Below are positions 33,021-46,402 of a stretch of 64,000 bases of DNA, piece after piece (the stretch's first letter is position 1; each line of letters opens with the position of its first letter). Location of the stretch: positions 33,470,662-33,534,661 of the forward strand of contig CM044959.1 in the NCBI GenBank assembly GCA_024516035.1. The letters are read 5' to 3'. The stretch is from Bactericera cockerelli. Its lineage: Eukaryota > Arthropoda > Insecta > Hemiptera > Triozidae. Position numbers and translations under genes: made by a program. Below the pieces are notes generated by a model. The model did not search any database. It had not been told where the DNA came from and saw only the letters and a program-made list of their open reading frames with translations.

Positions 33021-35345
33021 TAATCAACGCAGAGCCTAAACGGCTGGGCCGATTGACTTGAAATTTTGCAGGAAGCTTCCCCTTATGATGTAGGGGCGTA
33101 CTAAGAACGGATTTTTTGAAGGAAACAGGGGTTCTCAACTTATGGCCAAAAATTAACATTTATTCATAATCAACGCAGAGCCTAAACGGCTGGGCCGATT
33201 GACTTGAAATTTTGCAGGAAGCTTTTCCTTATGATGTAGGGGCGTACTAAGAACGGATTTTTTGAAGGAAACAGGGGTTCTCAACTTATGGCCAAAAATT
33301 GACATTTATTGATAATCAACGCAGAGCCTAAACGGCTGGGCCGATTGACTTAAAATTTTGCAGGAAACTTTTCCTTATGATGTAGGGGCGTACTAAGAAC
33401 GGATTTTTTTGAAGGAAACAGGGGTTCTCAACTTATGGCCAAAAATTAACATTTATTCATAATCAACACAGAGCCTAAACGGCTGGGCCGATTGACTTGA
33501 AATTTTGCAGGAAGCTTTTCCTTATGATGTAGGGGCGTACTAAGAACGGATTTTTTGAAGGAAACAGGGGTTCTCAACTTATGGCCAAAAATTAACATTT
33601 ATTCATAATCAACGCAGAGCCTAAGCGGTTGGGCCGATTGACTTGAAATTTTGCAGGAAGCTTTTCCTTATGATGTAGGGGCGTACTAAGAACGGATTTT
33701 TTGAAGGAAACAGGGGTTCTCAACTTATGGCCAAAAATTAACATTTATTCATAATCAACGCAGAGCCTAAACGGCTGGGCCGATTGACTTGAAATTTTGC
33801 AGGAAGCTTTTCCTTATGATCCAGGGGCGTACTAAGAACGGATTTTTTGAAGGAAACAGGGGTTCTCAACTTATGGCCAAAAATTGACATTTATTGATAA
33901 TCAACGCAGAGCCTAAACGGCTGGGCCGATTGACTTAAAATTTTGCAGGAAGCTTTTCCTTATGATGTAGGGGCGTACTAAGAACAGATTTTTTGAAGGA
34001 AACAGGGGTTCTCGACTTATGGCCAAAAATTAACATTTATTCATAATCAACACAGAGCCTAAACGGCTGGGCCGATTGACTTGAAATTTTGCAAGAAGAT
34101 TTTCCTTATGATGTAGGGGCGTACTAAGAACGGATTTTTTGAAGGAAACAGGGGTTCTCAACTTATGGCCAAAAATTAACATTTATTCATAATCAACGCA
34201 GAGCCTAAACGGCTGGGCCGATTGACTTGAAATTTTGCAGGAAGCTTTTCCTTATGATGTAGGGGCGTACTAAGAACGGATTTTTTGAAGGAAACAGGGG
34301 TTCTCAACTTATGGCCAAAAATTGACATTTATTGATAATCAACGCAGAGCCTAAACGGCTGGCCGATTGACTTAAAATTTTGCAGGAAGCTTTTCCTTAT
34401 GATGTAGGGGCGTACTAAGAACAGATTTTTTGAAGGAAACAGGGGTTCTCAACTTATGGCCAAAAATTAACATTTATTCATAATCAACACAGAGCCTAAA
34501 CGGCTGGGCCGATTGACTTGAAATTTTGCAAGAAGCTTTTCCTTATGATGTAGGGGCGTACTAAGAACGGATTTTTTGAAGGAAACAGGGGTTCTCAACT
34601 TATGGCCAAAAATTAACATTTATTCATAATCAACGCAGAGCCTAAGCGGTTGGGCCGATTGACTTGAAATTTTGCAGGAAGCTTTTCCTTATGATGTAGG
34701 GGCGTACTAAGAACGGATTTTTTTGAAGGAAACAGGGGTTCTCAACTTATGGCCAAAAATTAACATTTATTCATAATCAACGCAGAGCCTAAACGGCTGG
34801 GCCGATTGACTTGAAATTTTGCAGGAAGCTTTTCCTTATGATGTAGGGGCGTACTAAGAACGGATTTTTTGAAGGAAACAGGGGTTCTCAACTTATGGCC
34901 AAAAATTGACAATTATTGATAATCAACGCAGAGCCTAAACGGCTGGCCGATTGACTTAAAATTTTGCAGGAAGCTTTTCCTTATGATGTAGGGGCGTACT
35001 AAGAACGGATTTTTTGAAGGAAACAGGGGTTCTCAACTTATGGCCAAAAATTAACATTTATTCATAATCAACACAGAGCCTAAACGGCTGGGCCAATTGA
35101 CTTGAAATTTGCAGGAAGCTTTTCCTTATGATGTAGGGGCGTACTAAGAACGGATTTTTTGAAGGAAACAGGGTTCTCAACTTATGGCCAAAAATTAACA
35201 TTTATTCATAATCAACGCAGAGCCTAAGCGGTTGGGCCGATTGACTTGAAATTTTGCAGGAAGCTTCCCCTTATGGTGTAGGGGCGTACTAAGAACGGAT
35301 TTTCTAAAAAAGAAACAGGGGTTCTCAACTTATGGTCAAAATTAG
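33021..35345 (+). repeat. 146-bp satellite, 16 copies with ABCD higher-order order
   Basis: The monomer of 146 bp starts TAATCAACGCAGAGCCTAAA, contains CGGCTGGGCCGATTGACTTG, and ends near ACTTATGGCCAAAAATTAAC. Four diagnostic variants recur in order: A (AACGCAGAGCCTAAACGG), B (preceded by GACATTTATTGATAATC, with GACTTAAAA), C (AACACAGAG), D (CCTAAGCGGTTGGG). The order is A A B C D A B C A B C D A B C D. Diverged monomers continue to about 35625, directly before the Helitron coding remnant. Confidence 0.92.
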
Positions 35346-35651
35346 TCATTTTTAGGGTGTTGTCAGATTCTCAAAAGGGTTGAGCTCAATGACTTGAAAT
35401 TAGGCAGAAAACTTCTTTCAGTGATGAAGAAGCTTACTATGAAAGGGTTTTTCAAAGATAACAGGAGTCCTCAACTTATTGACAAAAGTAGACATTTTTG
35501 CGTCTTGCAAGATTCTCAAAACGGTTGAGCCTAATGACTTGAAATTTGGCAGACAGCTTTTTTTGTGATGTAGGGGAATAATAAGAAACAAATTTTAAAA
35601 GAAAATAGGGGTTCTCAACTTGTGGTCAAGCTGGATGGCGAATACTATGTT

Positions 35652-37732
35652 TTTCGACTCATGAAAGATACTCTCCTGTCATACATTTGGCCGTCCACTT
35701 TGAAAATGGACAAAGGGTAGTTTTTACAACCGAAAATGTCCAACAGAGAATTGACAACCCTCCTAAAACAACATTAATGGCGTTTTTCCAACTATGCAAC
35801 TAGGATCAATTGTTCCAGGACATCCGGGTGTAAAAAAAGACCAGGTTCTTGGTAAAATTTATACCGTACATCCGAATGACTCAGAATGTTTCTACCTACG
35901 ATTACTTCTACATAAAGTGCGAGGACCTACTTCATTCAGAAGCCTCAAAATGGTAGGCGGCATTGAATACCCTTCGTTCCATGCTGCATGCCTAGCCATG
36001 GGTTTGTTACTTGATGATGCGCAAGCAATGTGAACATTATTACCAACAGAACTTATTTGGCAGAAATTTCATACAACACGTTTCAAATGAGGTCTTTCGT
36101 CTCTGAAAAAGTGCCATTACTCAATAGTGAACAGAGATACGTGTATGAAACTGTACTTCAGAGCGTCACTTCATCTCTTGATTCTGTAGGTAATAATTTG
36201 TTCTTCCTAGATGCTCCAGGTGGAACTGGAAAAACATTCTTAATAAACCTTTTGTTAGCTACAATACGCAAAGATGGAAATATTGCCATTGCTGTTGCAT
36301 CGTCCGGTATTTCCGCCACACTGATAGAAGGAGGCCTGTTCATTCTGCTTTGAAATTGCCGCTCAATTTAAATTCAGTAGATACACCAAGCTGTATTATT
36401 GGAAAGCAAAGTGATATGGCCAAAGTCCTCAGGGATTTCAAGTTGATCGTATATGATGAATGTACAATGACTCATAAAACTGGCTTAGAGACACTGGACC
36501 GTACTCTACAAGACATTCGTGGTGTTAAAAATCTTATGGGTGGTAAAACTGTGCTACTGTCTGGAGATTTTAGACAAACTTTACCCGTTGTTCCACGTGG
36601 AACAAGAGCTGACGAAGTGAAGACATGTTTAAAATCATCCATTTTGTGGCCACAGATAACTGTTCTTTCTTTAAAGTTGAATATGCGTGTACACCTTCAC
36701 GCTGATCAAAATGCAGAAGTTTTTTCAAAGCGTTTGCTTCGGATAGGTGATGGACAGTTACCTGAACAAAATGAAAAAATTGTAATTCCTACCGAACACT
36801 GTCAGTTATTAGTCGATGACAACACCTTCCTAGACACTATCTACTCCAATCTAGATGACCCAAGTGTTGTTGTCCATGTTTGGCTAAAGATAAGGGCCAT
36901 ACTAACACCAAAGAATGATAATGCTCTGGAAATTAATAATGACTTATTAAAAAGAATACCTTCTGAACTATCAACTTACGAATCAACTTACACTGTTGTG
37001 GAAGAGGAAGAAGCCATCCATTACCCAACCGAATTTCTTAATACACTAAATCCTCCTGGCTTGCCACCCCATCGGCTATGCCTTAAGGTTGGAGCACCAA
37101 TAATATTACTAAGAAATCTGAGACCCCCGAAATTGTGTAACGGCACGCGGCTTCAAATTACATCCTTAAAAAAAAAAACATTATCGAGGCAGTTATATTC
37201 ACAGGGGCTGGTGCAGGTGAAACGGTATATGTACACAGGATTATTTTTGTCGGCGCGGGGGTTCGAACCCGGGACCTTCTGCATCGTAAGCGAGTGCTTA
37301 ACCACTGAGATATTTGTGTGCTCATTTAATCTGTTCATTAGCAACTATGCACTTGGGTTCTTTTTTTTTAATGGAAGGCAGGAAAAAATCTTTCAAAGAC
37401 ACCCAGATCCTGCCTGGGGTGTGGGATTTCCACCCACTAAAAACCGACCTTCTCTAAAAGCTAACCGCACTTGGAACCGAAAAATATCATTACTTCAAGT
37501 GCGGTGCTGTAGGGCACCTACTGATTTCGTTGTAGTGCCCTCCCATCTCTCTCTTGGTTCTAATGTGATTTCCGACTACCACTCTAATTTCAAAAGAGTT
37601 CAATTCCCCAGAAAACTATGTTTTGCCATGACGATAAATAAGGCACAGGGGCAAACTCTTGAGCTAGCTGGAATTGACCTTAGAACGATTGCTTTTCCCA
37701 CGGTCAGCTCTATGTTGCTTTTTCAAGAGTAA
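35652..37732 (+). pseudogene. Helitron (Pif1-like) helicase remnant, truncated and broken
   Basis: Pieces of the Helitron helicase lie in order in several frames: HERYSPVIHLAVHFENGQRV (from 35656); LGKIYTVHPNDSE and YLRLLLHKVRGPTSF (35794-36033); Walker A APGGTGKT (about 36214); Walker B-like VYDECTM and GDFRQTLPVVPRGTRAD (36450-36615); and the C-terminal TINKAQGQTLELAGIDL (about 37633-37683). The Rep/HUH nuclease part is missing, segments are deleted near 35790, one frameshift is near 36340, and a foreign insert lies at about 37238-37560. Helitron transposase normally carries Rep plus helicase; this copy cannot be active. Confidence 0.88.
37238..37560 (-). mobile_element. tRNA-like insertion inside the Helitron helicase
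   Basis: The conserved helicase text stops after ...TGAGAGETVY and resumes near SDYHSNFKRVQFP. The foreign sequence between carries, on the minus strand, a tRNA-like region with A-box-like AGTGGTTAAGCACTCG and B box GGGTTCGAACCCC. The polymerase III-like part lies at the 3' side on its own strand, so it is not a simple full-length SINE. Exact ends and a target duplication were not found. Confidence 0.5.
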
Positions 37733-37853
37733 GGTCTGCCAAGTCCCTCATTGTGTTACAGCCAGATTACATAACAACCTGGTGTATAAAGAAGTGCTTC
37801 AATAACCATAAAAAACTTATGCAGCGGCGGTGGCCATGCCTTGGCCACGCGAA

Positions 37854-37871
37854 GCGGGCGTAGCCCGCTAG
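37854..37871 (+). other. Helitron 3' terminus: hairpin and CTAG end
   Basis: A 6-bp perfect stem, GCGGGC / GCCCGC (37854-37859 and 37863-37868) with loop GTA, overlaps the final CTAG (37868-37871), and a T follows. A GC hairpin near a CTRR end with T downstream is the textbook Helitron 3' end; the helicase remnant lies just upstream on the same strand. Confidence 0.85.
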
Positions 37872-39135
37872 TTGTAAATAAAACTTGATGTAACAAGTTA
37901 AAAAAAAAAAAAAATATTTGAGTCAGTTCTTAATTTTTACCCACTGAAAACAATTTGAACAATTGTCAATTGTTTAGTAATAATAGTATCGCCCAAAATC
38001 AAGGATCGACCAAAGTATTATTGAAAACGTATAATATATTTATTTCCCCCGAAATAAGTTTTGTGATTAGGTAGCAAATTTAATAATACTTTTTGGTGGC
38101 TGCTAAAAAAACGCAAATCATTGATTGGCGCAATTGTAGCACAAGCCGTGAAATGTGGATTAAGGTGTGACCAACAAACCTCAACCATGAGAAAAAGTTT
38201 GATCAATGCCGATCTCAAGTAGGTTTGGGAAAAGGCAAAGTGATCTAAGAACATCATGGGTGCTAATAAACACTGAAGCACTGTTACTGGCAATACAAAC
38301 TATCCGTTTATTCATGACCAATCCAGTGGCCAATTTAAAGGCAAAGAGTTCTAGTTGTTATCTAAATATTATATTATGTTATCTCTTATCAACACCGTAC
38401 TGAGACACACATTACAAGTTATTTAAGATTAATCCATGGATAAAAACTATTTCATTGAAATAAACTGTCTACAGAGAGCTATTTATCTTCATGTCTGTAT
38501 ATTGTGTTTTTATCTATTTAAACATGGAACTTCATGGTATTTGTACTTAAGATAGATTTCTGTTTAAAATGTTTCTTACGATCGATCATAATTATTAGAA
38601 CCATACTGAAAACCAACTCTGTGAAATTCTGTATGCCACATTTGCCACACGTAAATGCAAGAAAATTACAAAGCTAGTAAAAAATGGCCTATTGAATACA
38701 CCAGTTGTCATCCGATAAATGAAGTGTACCTGAAGCAACGGATTTCCCTCGCTATTCAACGAGGAAATGCAACATCGATTTTGGGTACACTGCCTAGTGG
38801 GAAATCTTTGGAAGAGATATTTCTAATTGACTAGTGGTTGATTTATTTTATGAAATACATAATACATTTCTAATGAAGATAATTAAGCAAAATAAGTGTG
38901 CCTATTGAAAACAACGTTTTAGAGAAAAGATACAAGAAGTAGAATCAATTACCAGGTTTTGGTGTTTGCAGGGCAATTAAAACCGACTGGATTATATCAA
39001 AAGGTTTATGCCATTCAGGTAGTTGGTGCATGGTCACGAAGAAGTGTAAATGCAGTGGGATGCAGAAAATCTAGAAAAATATCAGTACTCAACAGGAGAG
39101 CTAGAATTTTAGGAGCAAATACAAAGCGAGGGCTA
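37872..39135. other. Non-coding with an old repeat fragment
   Basis: About 38090-38270 resembles the interspersed repeat at 13484/21365 (shared AAAAGGCAAAGTGA at its end). Otherwise AT-rich with no feature recognised. Confidence 0.4.
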
Positions 39136-39363
39136 GGTTGTTGTAATGTTGTTGTAACCAGCTTGTCTACAGCTGGGGGGAGTGATGGACTCCAGCCAAC
39201 TTTAGTTAACTCGTCCTGACGATCTATCATCGTGAGAATTTGGACTTTTTCTTAAGAAGTCATTAAACCTTTGGGTAAACTGTAAGTTGTCCAGGATTGT
39301 CTGTTTATAGTCCTTTTGTGAGATACCGGTCGTCTCCCTGTGTAGCGGCCCCCAGCCAGACTG
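39136..39363 (-). mobile_element. SINE-like retroposon with (CAA)n tail, reversed copy
   Basis: Reverse-oriented and more diverged relative of the copies at 11122 and 12717: it begins with GTTGTTGTAA (tail) and ends CCCCCAGCCAGACT (head). No target duplication was found. Confidence 0.65.
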
Positions 39364-40046
39364 TTAGGTATATTTAGAATCTTGACTGTAAGCTTTAAAC
39401 ATGAAATCCCAATTCCAATCAACAATCAATCCTTCTAAACCAAAAGTACTTTATTAGTTTATTTCCCTGACTAAACATGAAATAGATACTTGTAGGCTAA
39501 ATGGACAGAAGTTTCTTTCAAGCTGAAATAATATGTTGCTTTTCTTATGTTGAACCGTTTATCTTCTCTGATCTATCCTTTCTTATTGAATAAGAAACCG
39601 CATAACTTTGATGTTGTTTAGCTTGAACATCACCTGTCCGTATTTAATTAGAAATACAATTTCAACTATTCAAAGTTGTATTGATTAACTACTTATTAGG
39701 TACCTACATTATGTTTCCGATTAAACCTGATAGAAAAGAAAGGCTTAATTGAGTGGAGAAAGAGGTCCTATAGAATCTATCTATGAGGAGCTCTCGTTAT
39801 GATCACCTTTCTCATTGCTATCACAATGTTAATAAAGATGGAGATTCAATAAAAAATAAAATTGTTAATAGTGTGCTATCAATTTATGATCTAGGTTCTA
39901 GGTACTTTGTCAATAGCATAAATAGGTTATAAAACAAGACTTTTATAATTATAGGTTTTATTAATTAACTACGATTTCACGAGGAAGAAAAGAAAGGCTA
40001 AGTCAATCAGAAAAAGGCTGGTAAAAAACGCTTTATTATTTTATAA
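39364..40046. other. Non-coding, nothing recognised
   Basis: AT-rich sequence between the reversed SINE-like copy and the 89-bp minisatellite. I see no open frame or element. Confidence 0.5.
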
Positions 40047-40936
40047 CTCTTGTTTCTATTAACATCGTCATCAGAATTATTATTATCAGTTTCTTTCATG
40101 ACTTGACTATCTTAGTTTAAGAGCTCATCTATTCTCTCTTGTTTCTATTAACATCGTCATCAGAATTATTATTATCAGTTTCTTTCATGACTTGACTATC
40201 TTAGTTTAAGAGCTCATCTATTCTCTCTTGTTTCTATTAACATCGTCATCAGAATTATTATTATCAGTTTCTTTCATGACTTGACTATCTTAGTTTAAGA
40301 GCTCATCTATTCTCTCTTGTTTCTATTAACATCGTCATCAGAATTATTATTATCAGTTTCTTTCATGACTTGACTATCTTAGTTTAAGAGCTCATCTATT
40401 CTCTCTTGTTTCTATTAACATCGTCATCAGAATTATTATTATCAGTTTCTTTCATGACTTGACTATCTTAGTTTAAGAGCTCATCTATTCTCTCTTGTTT
40501 CTATTAACATCGTCATCAGAATTATTTTTATCAGTTTCTTTCATGACTTGACTATCTTAGTTTAAGAGCTCATCTATTCTCTCTTGTTTCTATTAACATC
40601 GTCATCAGAATTATTATTATCAGTTTCTTTCATGACTTGACTATCTTAGTTTAAGAGCTCATCTATTCTCTCTTGTTTCTATTAACATCGTCATCAGAAT
40701 TATTATTATCAGTTTCTTTCATGACTTGACTATCTTAGTTTAAGAGCTCATCTATTCTCTCTTGTTTCTATTAACATCGTCATCAGAATTATTATTATCA
40801 GTTTCTTTCATGACTTGACTATCTTAGTTTAAGAGCTCATCTATTCTCTCTTGTTTCTATTAACATCGTCATCAGAATTATTATCATCAGTTTCTTTCAT
40901 GACTTGACTATCTTAGTTTAAGAGCTCATCTATTCT
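40047..40936. repeat. 89-bp minisatellite, 10 near-identical copies
   Basis: The unit starts CTCTTGTTTCTATTAACATC, contains GTCATCAGAATTATTATTAT, and ends GCTCATCTATTCT. Period is 89 bp at 40051, 40140, 40229 and so on. Only the sixth and tenth copies show a clear substitution, so the array is recent or homogenised. Confidence 0.95.
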
Positions 40937-43900
40937 CTCGTGCTTCTATTTACATAAAAATAATGAACGATGTAGGGGTAACAGGTATGCGGCAAATGGA
41001 CGCTTGGTGATTGATTAAGTCACATTATTTATCATTGATCGGTTCATAATTTATAATCCCACAACATAACTCGAGTATGTTTAGAAGTGAACGGTTGTGC
41101 CAGGCCCAGGGTTGGTGACATCTGTTGGTGTGAGGAGTCCATGCAAGGGGGCGGAACCTCTTTGGATTTTTTCGAAGAACAATTAGTTTAGTAGGTAAGC
41201 TGAGCTGAGTAATTTATCAGGAACCCAGAGGCCACGTAACTTTCCTTAAAATAAACAAGAAAACAAGTGTTGTCTTTTATTTTTCTACATCTTATTTTGA
41301 GATCAAGCAACGTTCATTTAGGATTTAGGGCATAAAACTTCCCTTTCTAAAAGGTAAAACTTTTACTGGAAAAATACTAAAATAAAATAAAAAAAATGGT
41401 GATTTGGTTTCGAAACAGTCCAGTCTGTTAAATCATTCTATGGTTCTAAGTCCTAAGCAACTATCACCAGAGTATACCAAGCCTGCTTCAGTCCGGTGCG
41501 TGTTAAATGTGTTTAATGACCATCCTTTCTGACCTTTACTGGTTTTTAATTACTTTAAACTCATTAAGCTTAAGCGCTCACCAGTTGCGGCTTATCGGTG
41601 GTTGATCTCAAAGCCTCGCGTTAACATGGAACAAGTACATTGGAATATGGAATACATCACATAGGTTTACTTTTACCTACGGTAGATACTTACCCAAGAT
41701 ACAAGGCGCTTAATAATTTATTGACTAAACCAGTAGCGACAAGGGAACGGGTTAGATTAATCGATAAATAATAAGCGTAATAAAATTCCATGATATACTA
41801 TATGTATGTAAATCAATTTTAAAGAAAGAAAATGTACGGCGAACTTGAATTGTGATTCTTAAAATAATTAGTCGTAACTGTGGAACGACAAAAGTCAAAT
41901 GAAACATTCACTTTTCTTGCTCTTAATATCAAACACCGCGGCCGAGGTGTGAAGAACCTCAATACAAAGAGTGTAAAGTAACGGAAAACATAGTTCCATG
42001 CATTTCATGTGGTTTCAGCCAGCGAAAAGTTTAACATGAATTTCAAAAACTGCAATTTTTATTACAGAAATGGATTCATGCAATATTGGTTATCTGATTC
42101 CAAAAAGAAAACTTTTTACCGAAAGAGACCCCAAAAGGGACGTACTATTTATAGTACGAATACTTACAACTTACCCTAAAAGATGAAGAAGAGCACATAC
42201 TGCTGAGAAGTCTGGGAACTAGACTGTCAGCTCTCGATAACTAGACGGCTCACAAGCTTGCCATAGTGATTGATGAAAATCAACATCGGTTGAGCGCGAA
42301 CAATGGTGATGCTCTCCTCTGATGTGACGTTATTTATGCATCCACCACGCTGACACCTAGAGCCGGACCACAAATCATGTTAACACCTGGACCACACAAT
42401 ATCGCAATCTTGCTTCTCACAAATCCACTCCGCAAAGTCCCGAGTCAAAAGCGATTTGTGACTTGTACTCACACAAATCACAGGCGTACTAACAATGAGC
42501 AAATAGTTTATCCGTACTACTAATGCCACTTACAAGCTACATAGAATGGAAAGGCAAACCCATCATGTCTTGGAGTAGAAAGTTTGCGAGATGATTCTTA
42601 ACGACAGCAAAGTAATAGTAAGTAGATGTATGTAAAGTACAGAGGAACATTATCATAAAATTAACTCCGTAAATTCAATTCGTTTTTCAATCCAAGAAAG
42701 GAGCTCTCTGAAGAGCTCTTCGTTAGTTTAGGAGTTATTTGCAGAGTATTTATTGCCGCAGTGATAGACTCACAAGTACGTATTGAATCAGGACAATCAA
42801 TCCAATTAGAACGGACTTGATTTCTGAGAACATTCTTGCTACATATTCAATTGATGATTATTATTCTGAATCCTCTTTAACTGTATTGATAGAAAATTGA
42901 AAAAAATCTGTGCAGTGGTAGTGCGATCTTGAGTTGTGTGTAGCATGTTAAATTGACTGAGGGTGTATGTAGGCATGGTAGGTCCGTAGGCAGCCACAAT
43001 TTGGTCTTCTAGATCCATTATTTTGCTAACATGTTCTTGGGAAAATGTGGTTTCTTCTATTGTTCCGGATCAGATACAAGAAGAATATAATAGGGAACAC
43101 TGTCCAAGTATGTTCTGATATTCATGTATATCTAATACAATTTCTCACTTTTCTGTTTATACTGATTATACTGAACACAAGCAGCCTTACCAATCACAAG
43201 GAATGCGACAATCCGACTCCCCCAGCCATTCTGTGACTATAAACGGCGATTAAACACCTCCGCCAAGCTCTGAAACATGAGAACCGTGTTGCGTAACACT
43301 CTCCAATTTGAATATAATGCATTTCCATGCACTTGACTACAATAATGTACTGCCATAATGAGAACAAATTAGCAGAGATTTCCTTTCTTCTCTCGTTCTA
43401 CTTGTGCAGTTTGAAGTTCTCCACTTGTGTGGATAATGAGCTCCATATTGTATATTTGAGTACTGTCGGCCTGGTGGTACTGTAGCCATAACAAACGCAA
43501 TAGAACATGTTGAAAGTCACAGTACTACTTGGCATAATTATCAGGACTGTGCGTCTGAAAGCACAAGTAGGATGAACAATGCTTCGGATTTATTGTCATT
43601 GGAAATACATACCTCAGGGTACCATGTATGTTGTGAGACCATGGGTAATCGATTGTTGTGTGCCGTGTAACATAAATTGTGTATAATTGATGCTAGGTGA
43701 CGGCATGTAGGTTGCGTGTTCGGACACTATCGGCATTGTGCAATCATGTGGATGTTGCATTTCTCCAACGTGGTGATCATCTGAGACGGCTTGGTCTATT
43801 ATCTCGGAACTAGCAACACCCACACGTCCTGTCGACGAAACTAATCCCAACTATTGAGTCATCTAGTGATCCAATACATCTATATTAGTCCTGAAGACAT

Positions 43901-46120
43901 GTGGATTTTAACCATAGATTTATGAATATGAGATTGAATTCGACTTTTTCTCATTTTTTCTTCTTCTAAGGATAATCTTGATATTGAAGCACAGTGTTAA
44001 ATTTGGACAGATCATTCTTAAATCTCCAGTTTCAAAGTGTGTAGGATTAACATTGATTCCATTGGAGTCAATTGGCATTGAGCTACTACCAATTTTAATT
44101 AGCAAAAAATTAAAATCATGAACTGGATGATAATGATAGACATGAGACAAATTTTATTTTATGACCCTGATGACCAAGCTGCTACAGAGTTCTTACATTA
44201 AATGTAAGAACATTTAATGAACTCCTACAGAGTCCCAAACTTTAGACAAGACTTGTGCCACCAAATAGCACCAGGGCAACCCTATTATCAACATTTTGCT
44301 ACCAGCCCACAAATGAATTATTCCCGAACAACAGGTTTCAGAATGCGCGGGTGTCTGATTACAATGATCAGTGTCAATTCAGTCGATTGGCATTGATCTA
44401 CATACCAACTTTTCGAAATTCAGAACTATCGTAAAATACAAGCATAATAATTTATGAAGATGGTATCAACTCAATAGATATTTTCAATTGAAATTTGAAA
44501 GAAAAAAAAAAAATGTGCAAATTAAACTAGTAGCTAACCCTGGATTGACTAGATCATCATCCTATTATAAATTAGGAAGATTTTATCCATAAATATCCTT
44601 CCCAAACAGAGCTGGGAAAATGACAGTAGAGTCAAAAGGGTTTATAAAAGTAGGCAACACATAACCAATAAAACTTCTAAAAGAGGTCGAATTATTGATT
44701 CATAGAATTACTTGAGGCTATCAGCAATCACTTCTCCATAAAACGTCATTTTAAGATTAAACACAACTTGACCCTTGTCAAACTTGAGGTAGGTTCTCTT
44801 TGAAGAAGAAATTTTAAACGTTTCAAAGTTTTAACCAACAATAAACGATGAGGTGACATAAATATTGAATACCATCTTGATCCCTTGCATTCCATCTTGA
44901 AGTTTCCTTGGGAAAAATATGTCAGACACGTCAACAGAATGTTGAAAGATACATTATTTGTAACCTATAGTGACCTAAGCAGTTGTATGTGGCGTGACAG
45001 CGTCCACGTTGTCACCAGTTTTCCAATCAGATTAAGATAGGACCCACTTCGCAAGGCTTTGTGTTAGGCAGACAATCGTCTGGCCAAAGCCTTTAGTCAA
45101 AGCAAGTGTCTTGTAATGCCAATCAACAGCAATTTGTAGGCACAGAGTGTTGTGTGTTCAATCAAGATAGCGACCGCTTACCGCCAAGCTTGTTAGGTTG
45201 CAAGAAGAAAGGCTTGAGATGTCTATCTTAGTGACATACTCGGAAGACTTTATAGGTTATGGGAGGAATTTGGTACACACTATTCAAACAGCAAAAGAAA
45301 TGAAAAGTGGGGGTATACAGGTATTTTGGGAGTGTTTATCCTACTTTCTTTGGCAATGTGAAATTTCTAACTCGATTTTGTAGGATGCATTATTTTCATT
45401 TGTCATCTTAAAATACTGTTTTTCAATAAATAAATAATATAATATAAAGCGACTAACTAAAAAAGGACACAATACTTCCGATTTCTAATATTAGAAATTT
45501 CTTGGAAGTAATTTATTAATGCAAAAACACAAGAATATAATTTTGATACACTGAAAGTTTATTAATTTACCACTCTTATAATTAGAATTTATTATTAAAA
45601 TTAAATCATATCTACATTATTATAAAATGACTACTTAATTATTTAAATATGCTTCTCCAGATAAAAAATATTGGAAAAAAAATCATGTGTAATATACATA
45701 TTCACATAACAAAGGTGAAAAAAAACATGATATAGAGGCCTTCCACAGAAAAACTTGCTCATGACCACCCTAGACTTTTTTTTAGTTATGGGCATCACTG
45801 GAAAGAGCGCGCTGAGGGCTACAAGGAAATGAAAGAATAACGTGGAAAAAAGCATTCGATGCCATAAAGGAACTGCGTAGGAATAACGTATTTGCTGCAA
45901 AACTTGTTCATTCCATCCACAGTTCCGTGTAAAAACTAGCTCATTCCAAACAACCAATCAGAATGCAGCATTACATCACGTGACCTCCATTTGTTTTCAA
46001 AATTTGGTACAGCAAATTTTATTTTATTAACAAAGTCTCCAATATTTTTCTTTTTATCCTATGTAACTCTTAAAGTTTCCCTTTTTGTTTTCATTTCATG
46101 GGTCTTGATCTAAAATCATA
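40937..46120. other. Non-coding intergenic or intronic sequence
   Basis: I found no protein family and no complete element. A short hairpin (CATTAAATG / CATTTAATG) lies near 44195-44220 beside a repeated CTACAGAGT. Small open frames here look random. Confidence 0.45.
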
Positions 46121-46209
46121 ATAATTATCATGCGCGGATATAGCCCTCTTGTACTGGGGGGGCACAATCGCACAATATACCTAACTAGCGGGTTGCACCC
46201 GCCGCTTCG

Positions 46210-46338
46210 CAAGCCTATCACACACACACCCACCACACCACACCTCACACACACCCACCACACCACACACCCACCACACCACACCACCCACCACAACACA
46301 CCACGCACCCACCACACACACACCATGCACACTCCACA

Positions 46339-46375
<37 letters not shown>

Positions 46376-46402
46376 ACACGCACACACAGACACACACACA
46401 CA
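46210..46402. repeat. (CA)n / CACACC microsatellite
   Basis: Nearly pure C/A on the plus strand with CACACC and CACCAC variants, then about 40 bp of pure CA. Open frames through it on both strands are low-complexity artefacts. Confidence 0.95.

Noticed and set aside
33021..40936. CRISPR-like regular repeats
   Set aside because: The repeat units are contiguous with no unique spacers, and the genome is eukaryotic; they are satellites or minisatellites.
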